A stretch of 64,000 bases of DNA from Rhizobiaceae bacterium MnEN-MB40S (GCA_024343425.1 BRLC01000001.1:25773-89772), one strand, 5' to 3'; shown: positions 1 to 9,122, counted from the stretch's first letter. Notes: generated by a model from the sequence alone, not told the origin. Numbers and translations: made by a program.

Positions 1-1
1 C

Positions 2-379
2 CTGTCCGCCGCGCGGGAGGCCTGCAGCGGCAATGTCGTCGCCATTGCGCAGCCGCACCGCTACACCCGCCTGCAGAGCCTCTTCGGCGAGTTTGTAGCA
101 TGCTTCAACGACGCCCACACGGTTGTCATTGCTCCGGTCTATCCAGCCGGAGAAGACCCGATAGACGGCGTGAACTCAGCGGAACTGGTGTCGCGTCTCA
201 AAGCGGCGGGTCATCGCGACGCGCGGTTGCTGGACGATCCGGATCAGTTGGCCGAGACCGTCGCCTCTGTCGTGCGCGACGGCGATTTCGTCGTTTGCCT
301 TGGCGCCGGCAGCATCACCGGCTGGGCGGCGTCCCTTGCCGACAAGCTGAAGGCGCTGGAAGGAAAACAGGATGGCTGA
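2..379 (+). CDS. murC: UDP-N-acetylmuramate--L-alanine ligase, C-terminal part
   Basis: This is the 3' end of murC; the start lies before the window. MurC adds L-alanine to UDP-MurNAc in the cytoplasm, the first amino-acid step of peptidoglycan precursor synthesis. The visible 125 residues are the C-terminal Mur-ligase domain, with the family signature QPHRYTR followed by a Phe-Asn-Asp stretch and APVYPAGE. The stop overlaps the murB start by 8 bp (ATGGCTGA), so translation is probably coupled. The order murC-murB matches the division and cell-wall cluster that continues at 5885. Confidence 0.93.
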   Translation: MSAAREACSGNVVAIAQPHRYTRLQSLFGEFVACFNDAHTVVIAPVYPAGEDPIDGVNSAELVSRLKAAGHRDARLLDDPDQLAETVASVVRDGDFVVCLGAGSITGWAASLADKLKALEGKQDG

Positions 380-1343
380 AGTCGACGGAAAAAGGCTGCA
401 CCACGCCGTGGAGCCTGCGCTGAAATCCGTTCGCGGGCGGCTGACGCCGGACAGCCCGATGTCCAGCGTGACCTGGTTCAGGGTCGGCGGACCGGCGGAA
501 CTGCTGTTTCAGCCGGAGGATGAAGAGGATCTGTCCACGTTTCTCAAATCCCTGCCCATGGATGTTCCTGTCACAGTTGCCGGAACGGGTTCGAATATCT
601 TGGTGCGCGACGGTGGAATACCCGGGGTCGTAATCCGTCTGACCGCCAAGGGTTTTGGTAGTGTGAACCAGATTACCGAAACGCGCATGGAAGCCGGCGC
701 CGCCTGTCCGGACAAGCGGCTGGCGTCGGCAGCCCACTATGCCGGCATTGGCGGTTTTCATTTCTATCACGGCATTCCCGGCGCCGTAGGCGGGGCATTG
801 CGCATGAACGCCGGCGCCAACGACGTCGAGACTCGTGAGCGCGTGGTCGAAATCCATGCGATCGACCGACGGGGCGAGCCTCTTGTGCTGACCAACGAAG
901 ACATGAAATACGCCTACCGGCATTCCGGCGCGCCGGATGGTCTGATCTTTACCCGGGCGATTTTCGAGGGTTACCGCGAAGATCGGGACACGATCCGCCG
1001 TGACATGGACGTTGTCCAGAATCACCGCGAGACGGTCCAGCCGATCCGCGAAAAGACCGGTGGGTCGACCTTCAAGAATCCGCCCGGCACATCCGCCTGG
1101 AAGGAGATCGACAACGCCGGCTGCCGTGGTCTCATGGTGGGCGCCGCCCAGATGTCGCCCATGCACTGCAATTTCATGATCAATACCGGGACCGCCACGG
1201 CCTATGACCTTGAAGTGCTCGGCGAAACTGTCCGGGCAAAAGTACTCGAACATTCCGGAATTCGCCTGGAATGGGAGATCAAGCGCATCGGACTGTTCAG
1301 GTCCGGCCACCTCGTCCAGGAATTCCTCGGCCTGATGCTCTGA
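372..1343 (+). CDS. murB: UDP-N-acetylenolpyruvoylglucosamine reductase
   Basis: MurB is the FAD- and NADPH-dependent reductase that makes UDP-MurNAc in the cytoplasm. The 323 residues fit the short (type II) family length. Visible motifs are the FAD-binding [12 protein letters not shown] at residues 71-82, [16 protein letters not shown] at 134-149, YRHS at 182-185, and GSTFKNP at 231-237, which carries the Ser proton donor. A Glu in the WEIKRIG tail (about residue 302) fits the last active-site acid. The start overlaps murC, and no other reading is likely. Downstream the usual ddl gene is displaced by about 4.5 kb of other genes. Confidence 0.95.
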   Translation: MAEVDGKRLHHAVEPALKSVRGRLTPDSPMSSVTWFRVGGPAELLFQPEDEEDLSTFLKSLPMDVPVTVAGTGSNILVRDGGIPGVVIRLTAKGFGSVNQITETRMEAGAACPDKRLASAAHYAGIGGFHFYHGIPGAVGGALRMNAGANDVETRERVVEIHAIDRRGEPLVLTNEDMKYAYRHSGAPDGLIFTRAIFEGYREDRDTIRRDMDVVQNHRETVQPIREKTGGSTFKNPPGTSAWKEIDNAGCRGLMVGAAQMSPMHCNFMINTGTATAYDLEVLGETVRAKVLEHSGIRLEWEIKRIGLFRSGHLVQEFLGLML

Positions 1344-1364
1344 GTTCAGGGCGGAGCCGCACGA

Positions 1365-2222
1365 TTATTTGTCGCTTACCGTGACCCCGGTATGCAGCTT
1401 TGGCTGGCCCATCTTGTTGTTGCGGACATTGTCCAGAAACTCCATGACGACCTGGGGTATGAGATCGCGCACGCTGTTGGCCCCGCGCCCGCTGATGTCG
1501 CGGCTTGTGGCGTTGTCGATCACAACGATGCGCTTGGAGCCGGGCGGCAGACCTTCAAAGGCGGTAAGCCTGTTTTCGTACGCGCCGTCCTCGCTGTTGT
1601 CTTTTGTGCCCGTGATCATGAGAACCGGCTTGCTGACGTTTCGCCAGGCGTTTTCTTCGAACTGGGTTCCGACGCCCTGGGGCGACAGCGCAACATAGGC
1701 GTCGAAGCGATCCGCGCCAAACCGGCCGATCCTCGCTAGGGTTCCGGCTTCCATCATGGTCGTCTGCGCGCCCATCGAGTGTCCGACAAGAGCGGTGAAC
1801 TGCGGATCGCAAAAGCGTGTGACCTTGTCCCAGATCGCGTCGAGATCGAGAAAACGCGCGTGATGCCGCTCCTGGCTGCCGATTGCGTCGCGGAAATTCT
1901 GTCTCGAATTTGCGCCTTCTGCAATTTCACGAAAAGCTTCCCGCCCGCTTTCGGCGTGTTCCATGACGATCACCCGAAAGCCGGCCTTTTCTGCTGCTTC
2001 GGCGATGTTTGAATGAGCGTTTCTCGAACCGCCGAAGCTGTGAGAGATCACCAGAAGGGGCGGGCAGGGATCGCTGCTGCCTTGATAGATCTTCACAGGA
2101 ACCATTTTGCCGTCGGCGCGCGGGAACTCGGATTCGAACGCAGCAAATGCGCCCGTCGTCGTCAGCGCAAGAACAATGGTTACAATCAGTCTGAAGATGA
2201 GTTTAGCCTCCGGGATCAACAT
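1365..2222 (-). CDS. Secreted alpha/beta hydrolase (dienelactone-hydrolase-like)
   Basis: This 285-residue protein has a hydrophobic N-terminal stretch ending in TGAFA (about residues 9-27), read as a signal peptide, so it probably acts in the periplasm. The nucleophile elbow GHSMG at 147-151 gives Ser149. ISHSFGG at 59-65 fits the oxyanion-hole strand. ITGTKDNSEDG later on fits the usual acid loop. The substrate cannot be told. An SD-like GGAGGAA lies directly against the ATG, closer than usual, so the adjacent TTG codon at 2219 is an alternative start. It is a single gene on the strand opposite murB, in the block that splits the cluster. Confidence 0.75.
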   Translation of the reverse strand: MLIPEAKLIFRLIVTIVLALTTTGAFAAFESEFPRADGKMVPVKIYQGSSDPCPPLLVISHSFGGSRNAHSNIAEAAEKAGFRVIVMEHAESGREAFREIAEGANSRQNFRDAIGSQERHHARFLDLDAIWDKVTRFCDPQFTALVGHSMGAQTTMMEAGTLARIGRFGADRFDAYVALSPQGVGTQFEENAWRNVSKPVLMITGTKDNSEDGAYENRLTAFEGLPPGSKRIVVIDNATSRDISGRGANSVRDLIPQVVMEFLDNVRNNKMGQPKLHTGVTVSDK

Positions 2223-2355
2223 TTCCTCCGGATAATCAGGAGCACACCAAATTTCAAGTCTACTGCATTCCGGCGGTTGGTGCTACGCCTTTGAATCTGG
2301 TCATCAATTGGGCCGGGCATGACGCTTTTCCAGTCTTCCCGCTGTGCGCATCGTC

Positions 2356-2817
2356 CTACAGCCTGATACGCATATGCGGTATGGTTCTGCCAGGAATCGA
2401 ACCGGCAGGCACATCTTTGATCTTGCCGAAGCCCAGCGCCTCGTAGAAGGGAACGGCGTAAGGATCGGCGTCGAGATAGAGCGCCTCGAGCTGCAGATCG
2501 CAGGCGCATGTCAGCAGTGTTTCCCAGAGCATGCGGCCAACGCCCTTCCGCTTCCATGACGGATCGACGAAAAATGCGGCGACCTCACCCTGCGCGCCGT
2601 CGTCGTCGACCGTAAGGCAGACGCATCCGCAAACGCTGTTTCCAGCTTCCGCAATCCAGTACCTGTGCGCGCGCAACAACTCTGGCGTGACAGCAAGTTC
2701 ATCACGGCACGCCTCCATGAAGGCGTCGTCGTAACCATTGGACTGTTTCGAGCGCATAGACAGCGCGGACAGAACACGCGCGTCTTCCGGCGCGCCGCTG
2801 CGAATGGAAATTGCCAT
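2356..2817 (-). CDS. GNAT family N-acetyltransferase
   Basis: This 153-residue acetyl-CoA-dependent acetyltransferase has an unknown acceptor. The acetyl-CoA pyrophosphate-binding motif is VDPSWKRKGVGRMLW (RKGVGR core), followed by the strand LYLDADPYAVPFYEALGF, typical of motif B. I chose the ATG at 2817 because an AAAGGA Shine-Dalgarno lies just upstream and the fold begins there. The open frame extends to 2925, but the extra 36 residues look non-coding. The divergent CYTH gene begins 77 bp away, so the two share one short promoter region. Confidence 0.85.
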   Translation of the reverse strand: MAISIRSGAPEDARVLSALSMRSKQSNGYDDAFMEACRDELAVTPELLRAHRYWIAEAGNSVCGCVCLTVDDDGAQGEVAAFFVDPSWKRKGVGRMLWETLLTCACDLQLEALYLDADPYAVPFYEALGFGKIKDVPAGSIPGRTIPHMRIRL

Positions 2818-2893
2818 CCGTATGTCCTTTCTGCACCTAGAGCTGCTAGTAATCCTGGAATTCGAATGTGAACAGGCCACAAGACCGGGTTCA

Positions 2894-3490
2894 ATGGCGG
2901 ACATTATGGAAACAACCCTCGCCAATCGCGGAATGCTTGTTGATCCAGGCGGTCATTTCGTCGGCAAATTCGAGGTCGAACGCAAATTCGCCGTCGACGA
3001 TCTGATCGTAACGAGAGACCGATTGCTTGCGCTCGACGCCGTCGCATTTACGCTCGGCAACCGGGAAACCGACGTGTTCCTGGATACCGCCGACAGACGC
3101 CTTGCAAGAAATGGCCAGCAACAGGTTGTGCGTCTGATGGAGCCGTCGCAGCGCGTGCTGTGGATCAGCAAGGGACCTGGCGCGGATGCGTGCGTGGCCA
3201 TGGATCTCGAAGGCTTCGACAAGGCGCTCGATATCCTGATCTCTCTCGGATTCGAGGAAACCGGAAGGCTGGTCAAGGACCGCGACATCTACTTTGTCGG
3301 CGATTTCCACGTCACCCTGGACCGTGTCCCCAGTCTCGGTTCCTTCGTGGAACTTGCGGTCATGACGGATGACGAAACCAGCCTTTCATCCTGGGCGGCC
3401 AGAATCGACGCCTTTGCCGGGAAACTGGAATTGAGTCAGTCGGCTTTGCAGACGCGATCCTATCGCGCAATGCTTTCAGACAGCGATTGA
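2894..3490 (+). CDS. CYTH-domain protein (CyaB / thiamine-triphosphatase superfamily)
   Basis: This is a 198-residue cytoplasmic protein of the CYTH superfamily (class IV adenylate cyclase CyaB and thiamine triphosphatases), which act on triphosphates inside an eight-stranded tunnel with acidic metal ligands. The defining ExExK motif is visible as EVERKFAV. Later Arg-rich strands (RETDVFLDTADRRL, VVRLM) and an acidic strand (VTLDRVPSLGSFVELAV) follow the family pattern. No Shine-Dalgarno is obvious, and a second ATG lies four codons on (2906). Whether it is a cyclase or a phosphatase cannot be decided from the sequence. Confidence 0.75.
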   Translation: MADIMETTLANRGMLVDPGGHFVGKFEVERKFAVDDLIVTRDRLLALDAVAFTLGNRETDVFLDTADRRLARNGQQQVVRLMEPSQRVLWISKGPGADACVAMDLEGFDKALDILISLGFEETGRLVKDRDIYFVGDFHVTLDRVPSLGSFVELAVMTDDETSLSSWAARIDAFAGKLELSQSALQTRSYRAMLSDSD

Positions 3491-3511
3491 AGCCAGCGGT
3501 CCCGGCGTCCG

Positions 3512-3859
3512 TCAGGCAGAGAGCTTTCGCAAGGCGAACCACAACAGCAGCACAAGCATTCCCACCGGAAGCGCCAGCGTGTTCACAGGCGAGATGAGGA
3601 AGGCCGCGACCGCATTGTCCGGCGTGTAAAGCGGAATGAGCATGAGCCTGCCCAGGGCCAGCGCGGGCTCCGGCAGCAGCGGCGCCGTCAGCAAAAGGCA
3701 GAAGACGAGGGCGGCGCCGATTGCGGCTTTGGCGAGGCCGGATCGTCTGGGCGAACCGAGGGTCGACGCCATGACCTTGTCGCCGAAGACCTGATCGTCG
3801 AGAGGATGCTCGGCGCTGTCGAAAAGAGCCTGGATTTCCGGGTCGCGACTATTGTCCAT
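3512..3859 (-). CDS. Small membrane protein coupled to ECF sigma factor
   Basis: This is a 115-residue protein with a soluble N-terminal part of about 42 residues and two hydrophobic segments (about 43-66 and 85-110). Its start lies inside the end of the sigma-factor gene (11 bp overlap), which indicates translational coupling. Position, topology and coupling suggest an anti-sigma or sensing role, but I see no zinc-binding or RsiW-type motif, so this is inference only. I do not recognise a named family. Confidence 0.6.
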   Translation of the reverse strand: MDNSRDPEIQALFDSAEHPLDDQVFGDKVMASTLGSPRRSGLAKAAIGAALVFCLLLTAPLLPEPALALGRLMLIPLYTPDNAVAAFLISPVNTLALPVGMLVLLLWFALRKLSA

Positions 3860-4415
3860 GGTTTCTCGCTCCGTTGTTGTAATCGGTCAGTATTCGACGC
3901 AATCGCTCAGTGCCTCGTCTGATATGCGATTTGACGGTGCCTGCCGGCAACTCCGTCAGTTCCGCGATTTCCTCGTGGGTCATGCCTTCGTTGTAGGACA
4001 GGACAATGCAAAGTCGTGGCGCTTCTGGCAGGCTCGCCAGCGCCCGATCGAGGTCAAGCGCCATGCCCGCCGGGCTTTCGGCTGCGACGTCAGTGTCGTC
4101 GAGCTGGTCGGCGTTGCGTATCGGATCATGCGCGCGATAGTGCTGCAGCCATGTGTTGACGGCAAGCCGCCTCAGCCAGGCGCCGAAACGATCCGGTTGT
4201 TGCAGCGAGCGGATGTAGCGCCAGGCCTGCAGGAACACCAGTTGCGCAAGGTCGTCGGCGAGATGATCGTCATGACAGAAGCGGCGCATCAGGTTTCGAA
4301 TCCATGATTGTCTCCGACGCACGAGTTCGGCGAACGCTTCGCGATCGCCGGAGCGCGCAAGCCCGACGATCATTGCTTCAGCGGCCTTCCCGTAGGGTAT
4401 CGGCTTGTGCGCCAT
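3849..4415 (-). CDS. ECF (sigma-70 family) RNA polymerase sigma factor
   Basis: This 188-residue extracytoplasmic-function sigma factor should direct RNA polymerase to a small regulon. Region 2 is visible from about residue 25 (AFAELVRRRQSWIRNLMRRF, DDLAQLVFLQAWRYI), with the WLRRLAVNTWLQHYR end of region 2. Region 4 has the helix-turn-helix MTHEEIAELTELPAGTVKSHIRRGTERLRR near residues 143-172. It sits between two small membrane proteins on the same strand, a layout suggesting a sigma factor with membrane-bound partners. No convincing GGAAC-type autoregulated promoter was found upstream of the operon. Confidence 0.9.
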   Translation of the reverse strand: MAHKPIPYGKAAEAMIVGLARSGDREAFAELVRRRQSWIRNLMRRFCHDDHLADDLAQLVFLQAWRYIRSLQQPDRFGAWLRRLAVNTWLQHYRAHDPIRNADQLDDTDVAAESPAGMALDLDRALASLPEAPRLCIVLSYNEGMTHEEIAELTELPAGTVKSHIRRGTERLRRILTDYNNGARNHGQ

Positions 4416-4428
4416 GGTGCGCTGCTCG

Positions 4429-4836
4429 CTATTTCAGGCGAACGGACTGAGCAGAATTTTCCTGCCGGAGCATTCGCGCGGCGACAATCAGACCGGCGGC
4501 GACGAGGGCGATCAGCACAGCGCTGCCCAGAATTGGCAGGAAGGCGGGTTGCCACTGAAGGCCGATCAGCCAGCCGAATACAGCCAGTCCGGGCGCCAGA
4601 AACAGGCAAACCAGACCGCCAAGCATCAAGGCCTGATCGGTTTTCATGCCGTCGCCGAGCAGCTTGTCCAGCATCTCGGAATCGATCTCCTGACCGCTCT
4701 CGATGACCCGACGGATTGTTTCGTGCCGGGTTTCTCTCTTGCGGGCGCCATCCCATATGCCCGCAATGACGCAAACGGAGACGAAACCCCAGAATGCAAG
4801 GGCCGCGAGCCCGGCGCCCAGACTTGCACCATACAT
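4429..4836 (-). CDS. Small membrane protein, DUF6249-like, first gene of the sigma operon
   Basis: This 135-residue protein has an N-terminal membrane segment (about residues 5-28), a cytoplasmic stretch with RHETIRRVIESGQEIDSEML, and two further membrane segments (about 70-92 and 98-120). The 'I.R.VIESGQEID' helix followed by paired membrane helices resembles the DUF6249 family often found beside ECF sigma factors; that link is from memory. A good AGGAG site precedes the ATG. It lies 13 bp before the sigma gene, so the three genes 4836-3512 form one operon. Confidence 0.65.
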   Translation of the reverse strand: MYGASLGAGLAALAFWGFVSVCVIAGIWDGARKRETRHETIRRVIESGQEIDSEMLDKLLGDGMKTDQALMLGGLVCLFLAPGLAVFGWLIGLQWQPAFLPILGSAVLIALVAAGLIVAARMLRQENSAQSVRLK

Positions 4837-4962
4837 GAATGTTCTCCTGATCTATTCTCGATTGTACCCGTATTGATGCGCGCGCCCTTGATCTGGATGC
4901 AGCTAGCAAATTTTTATTTTAGTTTCTTTCGATCAATTCGCAGTCGACGTAAAAGCAGTTCC

Positions 4963-5340
4963 ATGAGAAAGCAGTATCACTTCCGACCGAGCCCCAACGG
5001 ATTTCACGCCTGGGACGTGGATCGACTGATCCGGCTTTCGGCGGGTTTCGAGACGCGGGAGACGCCGCTGGAGGACATTCGCGAACTGGACGAAGACTAC
5101 TGGTTTGCCGGCTCTGCGGTCACGCCGACCTGCCGTCGGATTGTCGAGCATATCCGCCTGACGAACGAAGCCGATCTGCGCTATCCCATCATTTTATGCG
5201 CGCAGGGCAGGATCATGGACGGCATGCACCGGGTGGCGAAGGCGCTCCTGGAAAATCGCTCAGCCGTCTTGAGCGTGCAGTTCGCGCGCACGCCGGAGCC
5301 TGATTACACCGACGTTACGCCCGACCAGCTTTCCTATTGA
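4963..5340 (+). CDS. ParB-like nuclease-fold protein
   Basis: This is a 125-residue protein. The core RYPIILCAQGRIMDGMHR followed by AKALLENR matches the ParB/Srx-like nuclease fold, in which a DGxHR motif binds nucleotide. The N-terminus (FHAWDVDRLIRLS) and the tail PEPDYTDVTPDQLSY match a conserved stand-alone family that I have seen in rhizobia without assigned function. The ATG at 4963 was chosen because the family fold begins there; the same frame is open much further upstream but would cross the divergent membrane-protein gene. A chromosome-segregation role should not be assumed. Confidence 0.7.
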   Translation: MRKQYHFRPSPNGFHAWDVDRLIRLSAGFETRETPLEDIRELDEDYWFAGSAVTPTCRRIVEHIRLTNEADLRYPIILCAQGRIMDGMHRVAKALLENRSAVLSVQFARTPEPDYTDVTPDQLSY

Positions 5341-5344
5341 ATTC

Positions 5345-5572
5345 TTATCGTTCCGGCTGGCTCCGCGCTTCCTGCGGGGGCATGCCGGTCCATGAATGAA
5401 AGGCGCGGTAGAATGAATTCGGATCGCGATAGGCGAGCAGGCAGGATATCTCCTTCACGGTGAGTTCGTCGCGCGACAGACAATGCCGCGACAATTCCGA
5501 GCGTGTGGGGTCCAGAGTCGACTGGAACGTCGGTCGTCGAGGCGCCTGAAGGCAGCATTTCCAGGAGCGCAT
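5345..5572 (-). pseudogene. AraC-family regulator relic (C-terminal end only)
   Basis: Only the last part of an AraC/XylS-type DNA-binding domain remains. KEISCLLAYRDPNSFYRAF followed by HSWTGMPPQEAR is the second helix-turn-helix and the classical C-terminal signature. A complete regulator would have about 250-330 residues; upstream on this strand (5573-5880) I see no first helix-turn-helix or effector domain in any frame. It is best read as a truncated remnant, perhaps left by the event that put 1.3-5.9 kb between murB and ddl. Confidence 0.7.
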
Positions 5573-5884
5573 TTCTGACCCGTAGTCCGGTCTTTGGCGC
5601 GATATGTTATGTCATTGGCGTCATTTCCAAGAGCAGTAATTTATTTGCAATGCTATCAACTGGCCTGCGAGTGAAGGGAATCGCGGGAGCAGGGTGTTCA
5701 CAATCCCTGTTCCCATTCAGCCTTTGACAGCTTCCAATAAAATTTGTCGAAAAGACTTGCAGTAGGTCTAACTCTCTGATTCTCTGGGACAAGAGTCTCC
5801 GTATATTGAGTCGTTTCGTCCCGCCCGGCTCGCGGGAGGACTCGGACTCCATCATGCGGCCCGGAGGCTTTCAAAGGGGGTTTG
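5573..5884. promoter_or_regulatory. Leader region of the ddl-ftsQ-ftsA operon
   Basis: This 312-bp stretch has no convincing gene. A consensus TTGACA (-35) lies at 5724-5729, but the matching -10 is poor. A second candidate, TTGTCG at 5744-5749 with TCTAAC at 5767-5772, has a 17-bp spacer. A small hairpin (CCCGC at 5820-5824, GCGGG at 5832-5836) lies between these and the strong AAAGGGGG ribosome-binding site of ddl. Because the block at 1.3-5.6 kb cuts ddl off from murB, a promoter is expected here. Confidence 0.35.
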
Positions 5885-6811
5885 ATGTCGGGGAAACACG
5901 TTGCGGTTCTCATGGGCGGTTTCTCTTCGGAGCGTCCGGTCAGCCTCTCCTCGGGCGAGGCCTGCGCGGACGCGCTGGAAGGCGTTGGATACCGGGTGAC
6001 CCGCGTCGATGTCGACCGTGATGTCGCAACCGTTCTGCGTGAATTGCGCCCGGACGTGGCCTTCAATGCGCTTCACGGCCCCTATGGCGAGGATGGCGCG
6101 ATACAGGGCATTCTCGAGTATCTGCAAATTCCCTACACGCATTCCGGCGTGCTTGCCTCGGCGGTGGCCATGGACAAGCAGCAGGCGAAACGCATCGCGT
6201 CGGCGGTCGGCATTCCGGTCGCCGAGGAGCGGATCATGAGCCGTTTCGATATCGGCCACGAACATCCGATGGATACGCCCTACGTCGTCAAGCCGGTCAA
6301 TGAGGGGTCGAGTTTCGGCGTCATCATCGTCGGCGAGGATCAGTCGCATCCGCCGCAGATTCTGACCTCTTCCGACTGGCCTTACGGCGACCGCGTGATG
6401 GTCGAGCGATTCGTTTACGGGCGTGAACTGACCTGCGCCGTCATGGGCGATCAGGTGCTGGACGTGACCGAGATTTTCCCAATCGGCTCAAGTTTTTACG
6501 ATTATGAATCAAAATATGTTACGGGCGGCTCAAAACACGAATTCCCGGCGAATATTTTACCAAATATTTACCAAAAGATTCAGAAACTGTCGCTCATGGC
6601 CCATGAGGCTATCGGGTGCCGCGGGGTGAGCCGTTCTGACTTTCGCTACGATGACCGTTTTTCTCCTGACGGAGAGGTCGTCTGGCTTGAGGTGAATACA
6701 CAGCCTGGCATGACTCCGACCTCTCTGGTGCCGGAACTCGCTCAGCTCGCCGGATACGATTTCGGTGCGCTGGTTTCCTGGATGGTGGAGGACGCATCGT
6801 GTTTGCGTTGA
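5885..6811 (+). CDS. ddl: D-alanine--D-alanine ligase
   Basis: This 308-residue ATP-grasp ligase makes the D-Ala-D-Ala dipeptide for peptidoglycan precursors in the cytoplasm. Visible motifs are [13 protein letters not shown] at the N-terminus, [24 protein letters not shown] (ATP-grasp), and the metal-binding tail [17 protein letters not shown] with the catalytic Asn. ATG 5885 is preceded by AAAGGGGG; a TTG one codon earlier is less likely. The end overlaps ftsQ by 13 bp. Codons between about 6484 and 6588 are strikingly AT-rich (TTA, AAA, TAT, ATT) compared with the rest of the gene, though the encoded residues still look family-like. Confidence 0.95.
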   Translation: MSGKHVAVLMGGFSSERPVSLSSGEACADALEGVGYRVTRVDVDRDVATVLRELRPDVAFNALHGPYGEDGAIQGILEYLQIPYTHSGVLASAVAMDKQQAKRIASAVGIPVAEERIMSRFDIGHEHPMDTPYVVKPVNEGSSFGVIIVGEDQSHPPQILTSSDWPYGDRVMVERFVYGRELTCAVMGDQVLDVTEIFPIGSSFYDYESKYVTGGSKHEFPANILPNIYQKIQKLSLMAHEAIGCRGVSRSDFRYDDRFSPDGEVVWLEVNTQPGMTPTSLVPELAQLAGYDFGALVSWMVEDASCLR

Positions 6812-7737
6812 CTCGGATCGGACGAAAAATAAGACGGCGCAGCCCGAGAGGGGGCATTGCGCCCGCGATCGATCGCGCTCTTGTTCTGCCGCGTCCGCTT
6901 CGCCGCCCGGTTCGCTTCTTTCAGGCCCTGATCGACGAGCGCATCACGATCCCGAGACATCTGGGCAGCTATGCCGCGGGTGGACTGATCGGCCTGACGC
7001 TGATCTACGGCGTCGCCGTCGGCGGGCACCTCGAGACCATGCTGCGCGCTTCGACCACTTCCATGGGATTTGCTGTCGACGACATCAACGTGTCCGGCAA
7101 TGTGGAAACGTCTCCGATCGACGTCTTTCAGCAAATCGGCCTCGATGGCGACAATTCCTCGCTCATCACGCTCGATGTCGACGAGGCGCGCGCGCTCGTC
7201 AGGCAGCTTCCCTGGGTCGCAGACGCAGAGGTGCGCAAGGTCTATCCCGGCGCGATCGACATCGTGATTTCCGAGCGCGAGGCGTTTGGCATCTGGCAGC
7301 ACGGCAAGGACCTGTCGCTCATCGAAAGGAACGGCAGCGTGATTGCGCCGATGGCTGAAGGCAAATTCATCGACCTGCCGCTGTTCGTCGGTTTCGGCGC
7401 CGATCAGAACGCTGTCGAGATCGATACGCTGCTTGCCGGATGGCCCGAGGTGAAGGCCCGGATCAAGGCCTATATCAGAGTGGCCGACCGTCGCTGGGAC
7501 CTGCGGCTGGACAACGGAGTGACCGTGCTTCTTCCGGAAACGCAGGCAGCCGAGGCGCTGAACGTGCTGGTCGCCATGGAGCAGGAGCACGAACTTCTCG
7601 AACGCGATATCAAGTCGGTTGATCTGCGTCTCGCAGACCGGATTGTCGTCGGATTGACGGACCGCGCCGCCGAACGCCGGCTTGAAGCGCTGGACGAACG
7701 CGCAAAGATCCTGAAGCAGCGGAGCAGCCAGACATGA
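6799..7737 (+). CDS. ftsQ: Cell division protein FtsQ
   Basis: FtsQ is a bitopic inner-membrane divisome protein that connects FtsA/FtsZ with the periplasmic FtsB-FtsL-FtsWI synthase. The 312-residue protein has a basic cytoplasmic tail of about 55 residues, one membrane helix (about 56-75), a POTRA domain beginning at [11 protein letters not shown] (91-101), and the FtsQ domain with [24 protein letters not shown]. The start is GTG at 6799 inside ddl. The gene overlaps ftsA by 4 bp (ATGA), so ddl, ftsQ and ftsA are translationally coupled. Confidence 0.94.
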   Translation: MFALTRIGRKIRRRSPRGGIAPAIDRALVLPRPLRRPVRFFQALIDERITIPRHLGSYAAGGLIGLTLIYGVAVGGHLETMLRASTTSMGFAVDDINVSGNVETSPIDVFQQIGLDGDNSSLITLDVDEARALVRQLPWVADAEVRKVYPGAIDIVISEREAFGIWQHGKDLSLIERNGSVIAPMAEGKFIDLPLFVGFGADQNAVEIDTLLAGWPEVKARIKAYIRVADRRWDLRLDNGVTVLLPETQAAEALNVLVAMEQEHELLERDIKSVDLRLADRIVVGLTDRAAERRLEALDERAKILKQRSSQT

Positions 7738-9065
7738 GCGTGTTTCGGCCGCCCTCCTTTACAGTGCCGCATTTGCGCCCGATCGCGGCGCGTCGCGCAA
7801 CGACGGTCACCGTGCTGGACATCGGCACGACCAAGGTCGTTTGCCTGATCGGACGCCTGACGCCGCGCGAGGAAAGCCAGATCCTGCCCGGCCGCACGCA
7901 CACGATCGAGATCATCGGCGTCGGCCACCACAAGTCGCACGGCGTCAAGGCCGGCGTGATCGTCGATGTCGAGGCTGTCGAGAGCTCCGTCCGCAAGGCG
8001 GTGCACGCCGCGGAGCGTCGCGCCGGACTGACGGTCGAATCGCTGATCGTCAACGTGTCGGCGGGACGTCTGAAGAGCGAGCGATACACGTCGGATCTTG
8101 ATATCGGCGGCCATGAGGTGGAATCGGCGGATCTGAAAAAGGTTCTCGCGGCGGCAGCCCGTCAAATCAGCGATCCGCAAAGAGTGGCCCTGCATTCCCT
8201 GCCGGTGTCTTTCCGGCTCGACGGCGAGAAATCGATACGCGATCCGCTGGGCATGTATGGCGAGAACCTTGGCGTCAACATGCATGTGCTGACGGCGGAG
8301 CAGCCGCCTTTGCGCAATCTTGAGCTTTGCATCAACCGGTCGCATCTGACCGTTGAGGCGATGGTCGCAACGCCCTACGCCAGCGGTCTTTCGGCGCTGG
8401 TCGAGGACGAGGCTGAAATCGGCTGCGCCTGCATCGACATGGGCGGCGGCACAACAACGATTTCCGTGTTTTCGGAAGGTCGCATGGTCTGGGCTGACGC
8501 CATTGCGCTCGGCGGCCATCACGTCACGATGGACCTGGCGCGAGGGCTTTCAACGGGACTTGAAGACGCCGAACGTCTGAAAGTCGTCCATGGCTCGGCC
8601 TTTCCGGTCGCCGGCGACGACAGCGACACGGTTTCCGTGCCGCCGATCGGCGACAGCGACAGCGAAACGCCCCTGCAAATGCCCAAGGCGCTGGTCGTGC
8701 GCATCGTGCGGGCGCGCATCGACGAGACGCTGGAACTGATCCGGGACCGCATCCAGCGTTCCGGCTATGCGCCAGTGGTTGGGCGCCGCATCGTGCTCAC
8801 CGGCGGCGCCAGCCAGTTGACCGGCATCAGCGACGCAGCGCGGCGAATCCTGTCTCGCAATGTTCGAATCGGACGTCCGCTGGGCGTTGCCGGCATGCCT
8901 GCGGCGGCGAAGGGTCCTGCTTTCGCGACGGCTGTGGGACTGATGATCTATCCACAAATCGCATCACTTGAGAGCCGCGGCAATGCCGGTCGCGGTCGGT
9001 ATGGACCGGTGGTCGGCGGCGGGCGTCTCGCCCGCGTCGGGCAGTGGCTCAAAGAGAGTTTTTAG
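7734..9065 (+). CDS. ftsA: Cell division protein FtsA
   Basis: FtsA is the actin-like ATPase that tethers FtsZ filaments to the cytoplasmic membrane. The 443-residue product shows the phosphate-1 motif DIGTTK at 29-34, the phosphate-2 motif CIDMGGGTTTISVF, the adenosine motif VLTGGASQLTGI, and a short amphipathic C-terminal end (VGQWLKESF, 435-443) that fits the membrane-targeting helix. The N-terminal extension of about 20 residues is usual in rhizobia. It overlaps ftsQ by 4 bp and is followed after 57 bp by ftsZ. Confidence 0.96.
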   Translation: MSVFRPPSFTVPHLRPIAARRATTVTVLDIGTTKVVCLIGRLTPREESQILPGRTHTIEIIGVGHHKSHGVKAGVIVDVEAVESSVRKAVHAAERRAGLTVESLIVNVSAGRLKSERYTSDLDIGGHEVESADLKKVLAAAARQISDPQRVALHSLPVSFRLDGEKSIRDPLGMYGENLGVNMHVLTAEQPPLRNLELCINRSHLTVEAMVATPYASGLSALVEDEAEIGCACIDMGGGTTTISVFSEGRMVWADAIALGGHHVTMDLARGLSTGLEDAERLKVVHGSAFPVAGDDSDTVSVPPIGDSDSETPLQMPKALVVRIVRARIDETLELIRDRIQRSGYAPVVGRRIVLTGGASQLTGISDAARRILSRNVRIGRPLGVAGMPAAAKGPAFATAVGLMIYPQIASLESRGNAGRGRYGPVVGGGRLARVGQWLKESF

Positions 9066-9122
9066 GCAATCCATTGGTCTACGTGGCGGTATGGCCGTGA
9101 GTTGAAAAGGGAACGAGGACAA

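Noticed and set aside
2385..2415. tRNA T-arm-like stretch (CGGTTCGATTCC on the reverse strand)
   Set aside because: It encodes the C-terminal part of the GNAT protein; no acceptor stem, D-arm or anticodon arm can be built around it.
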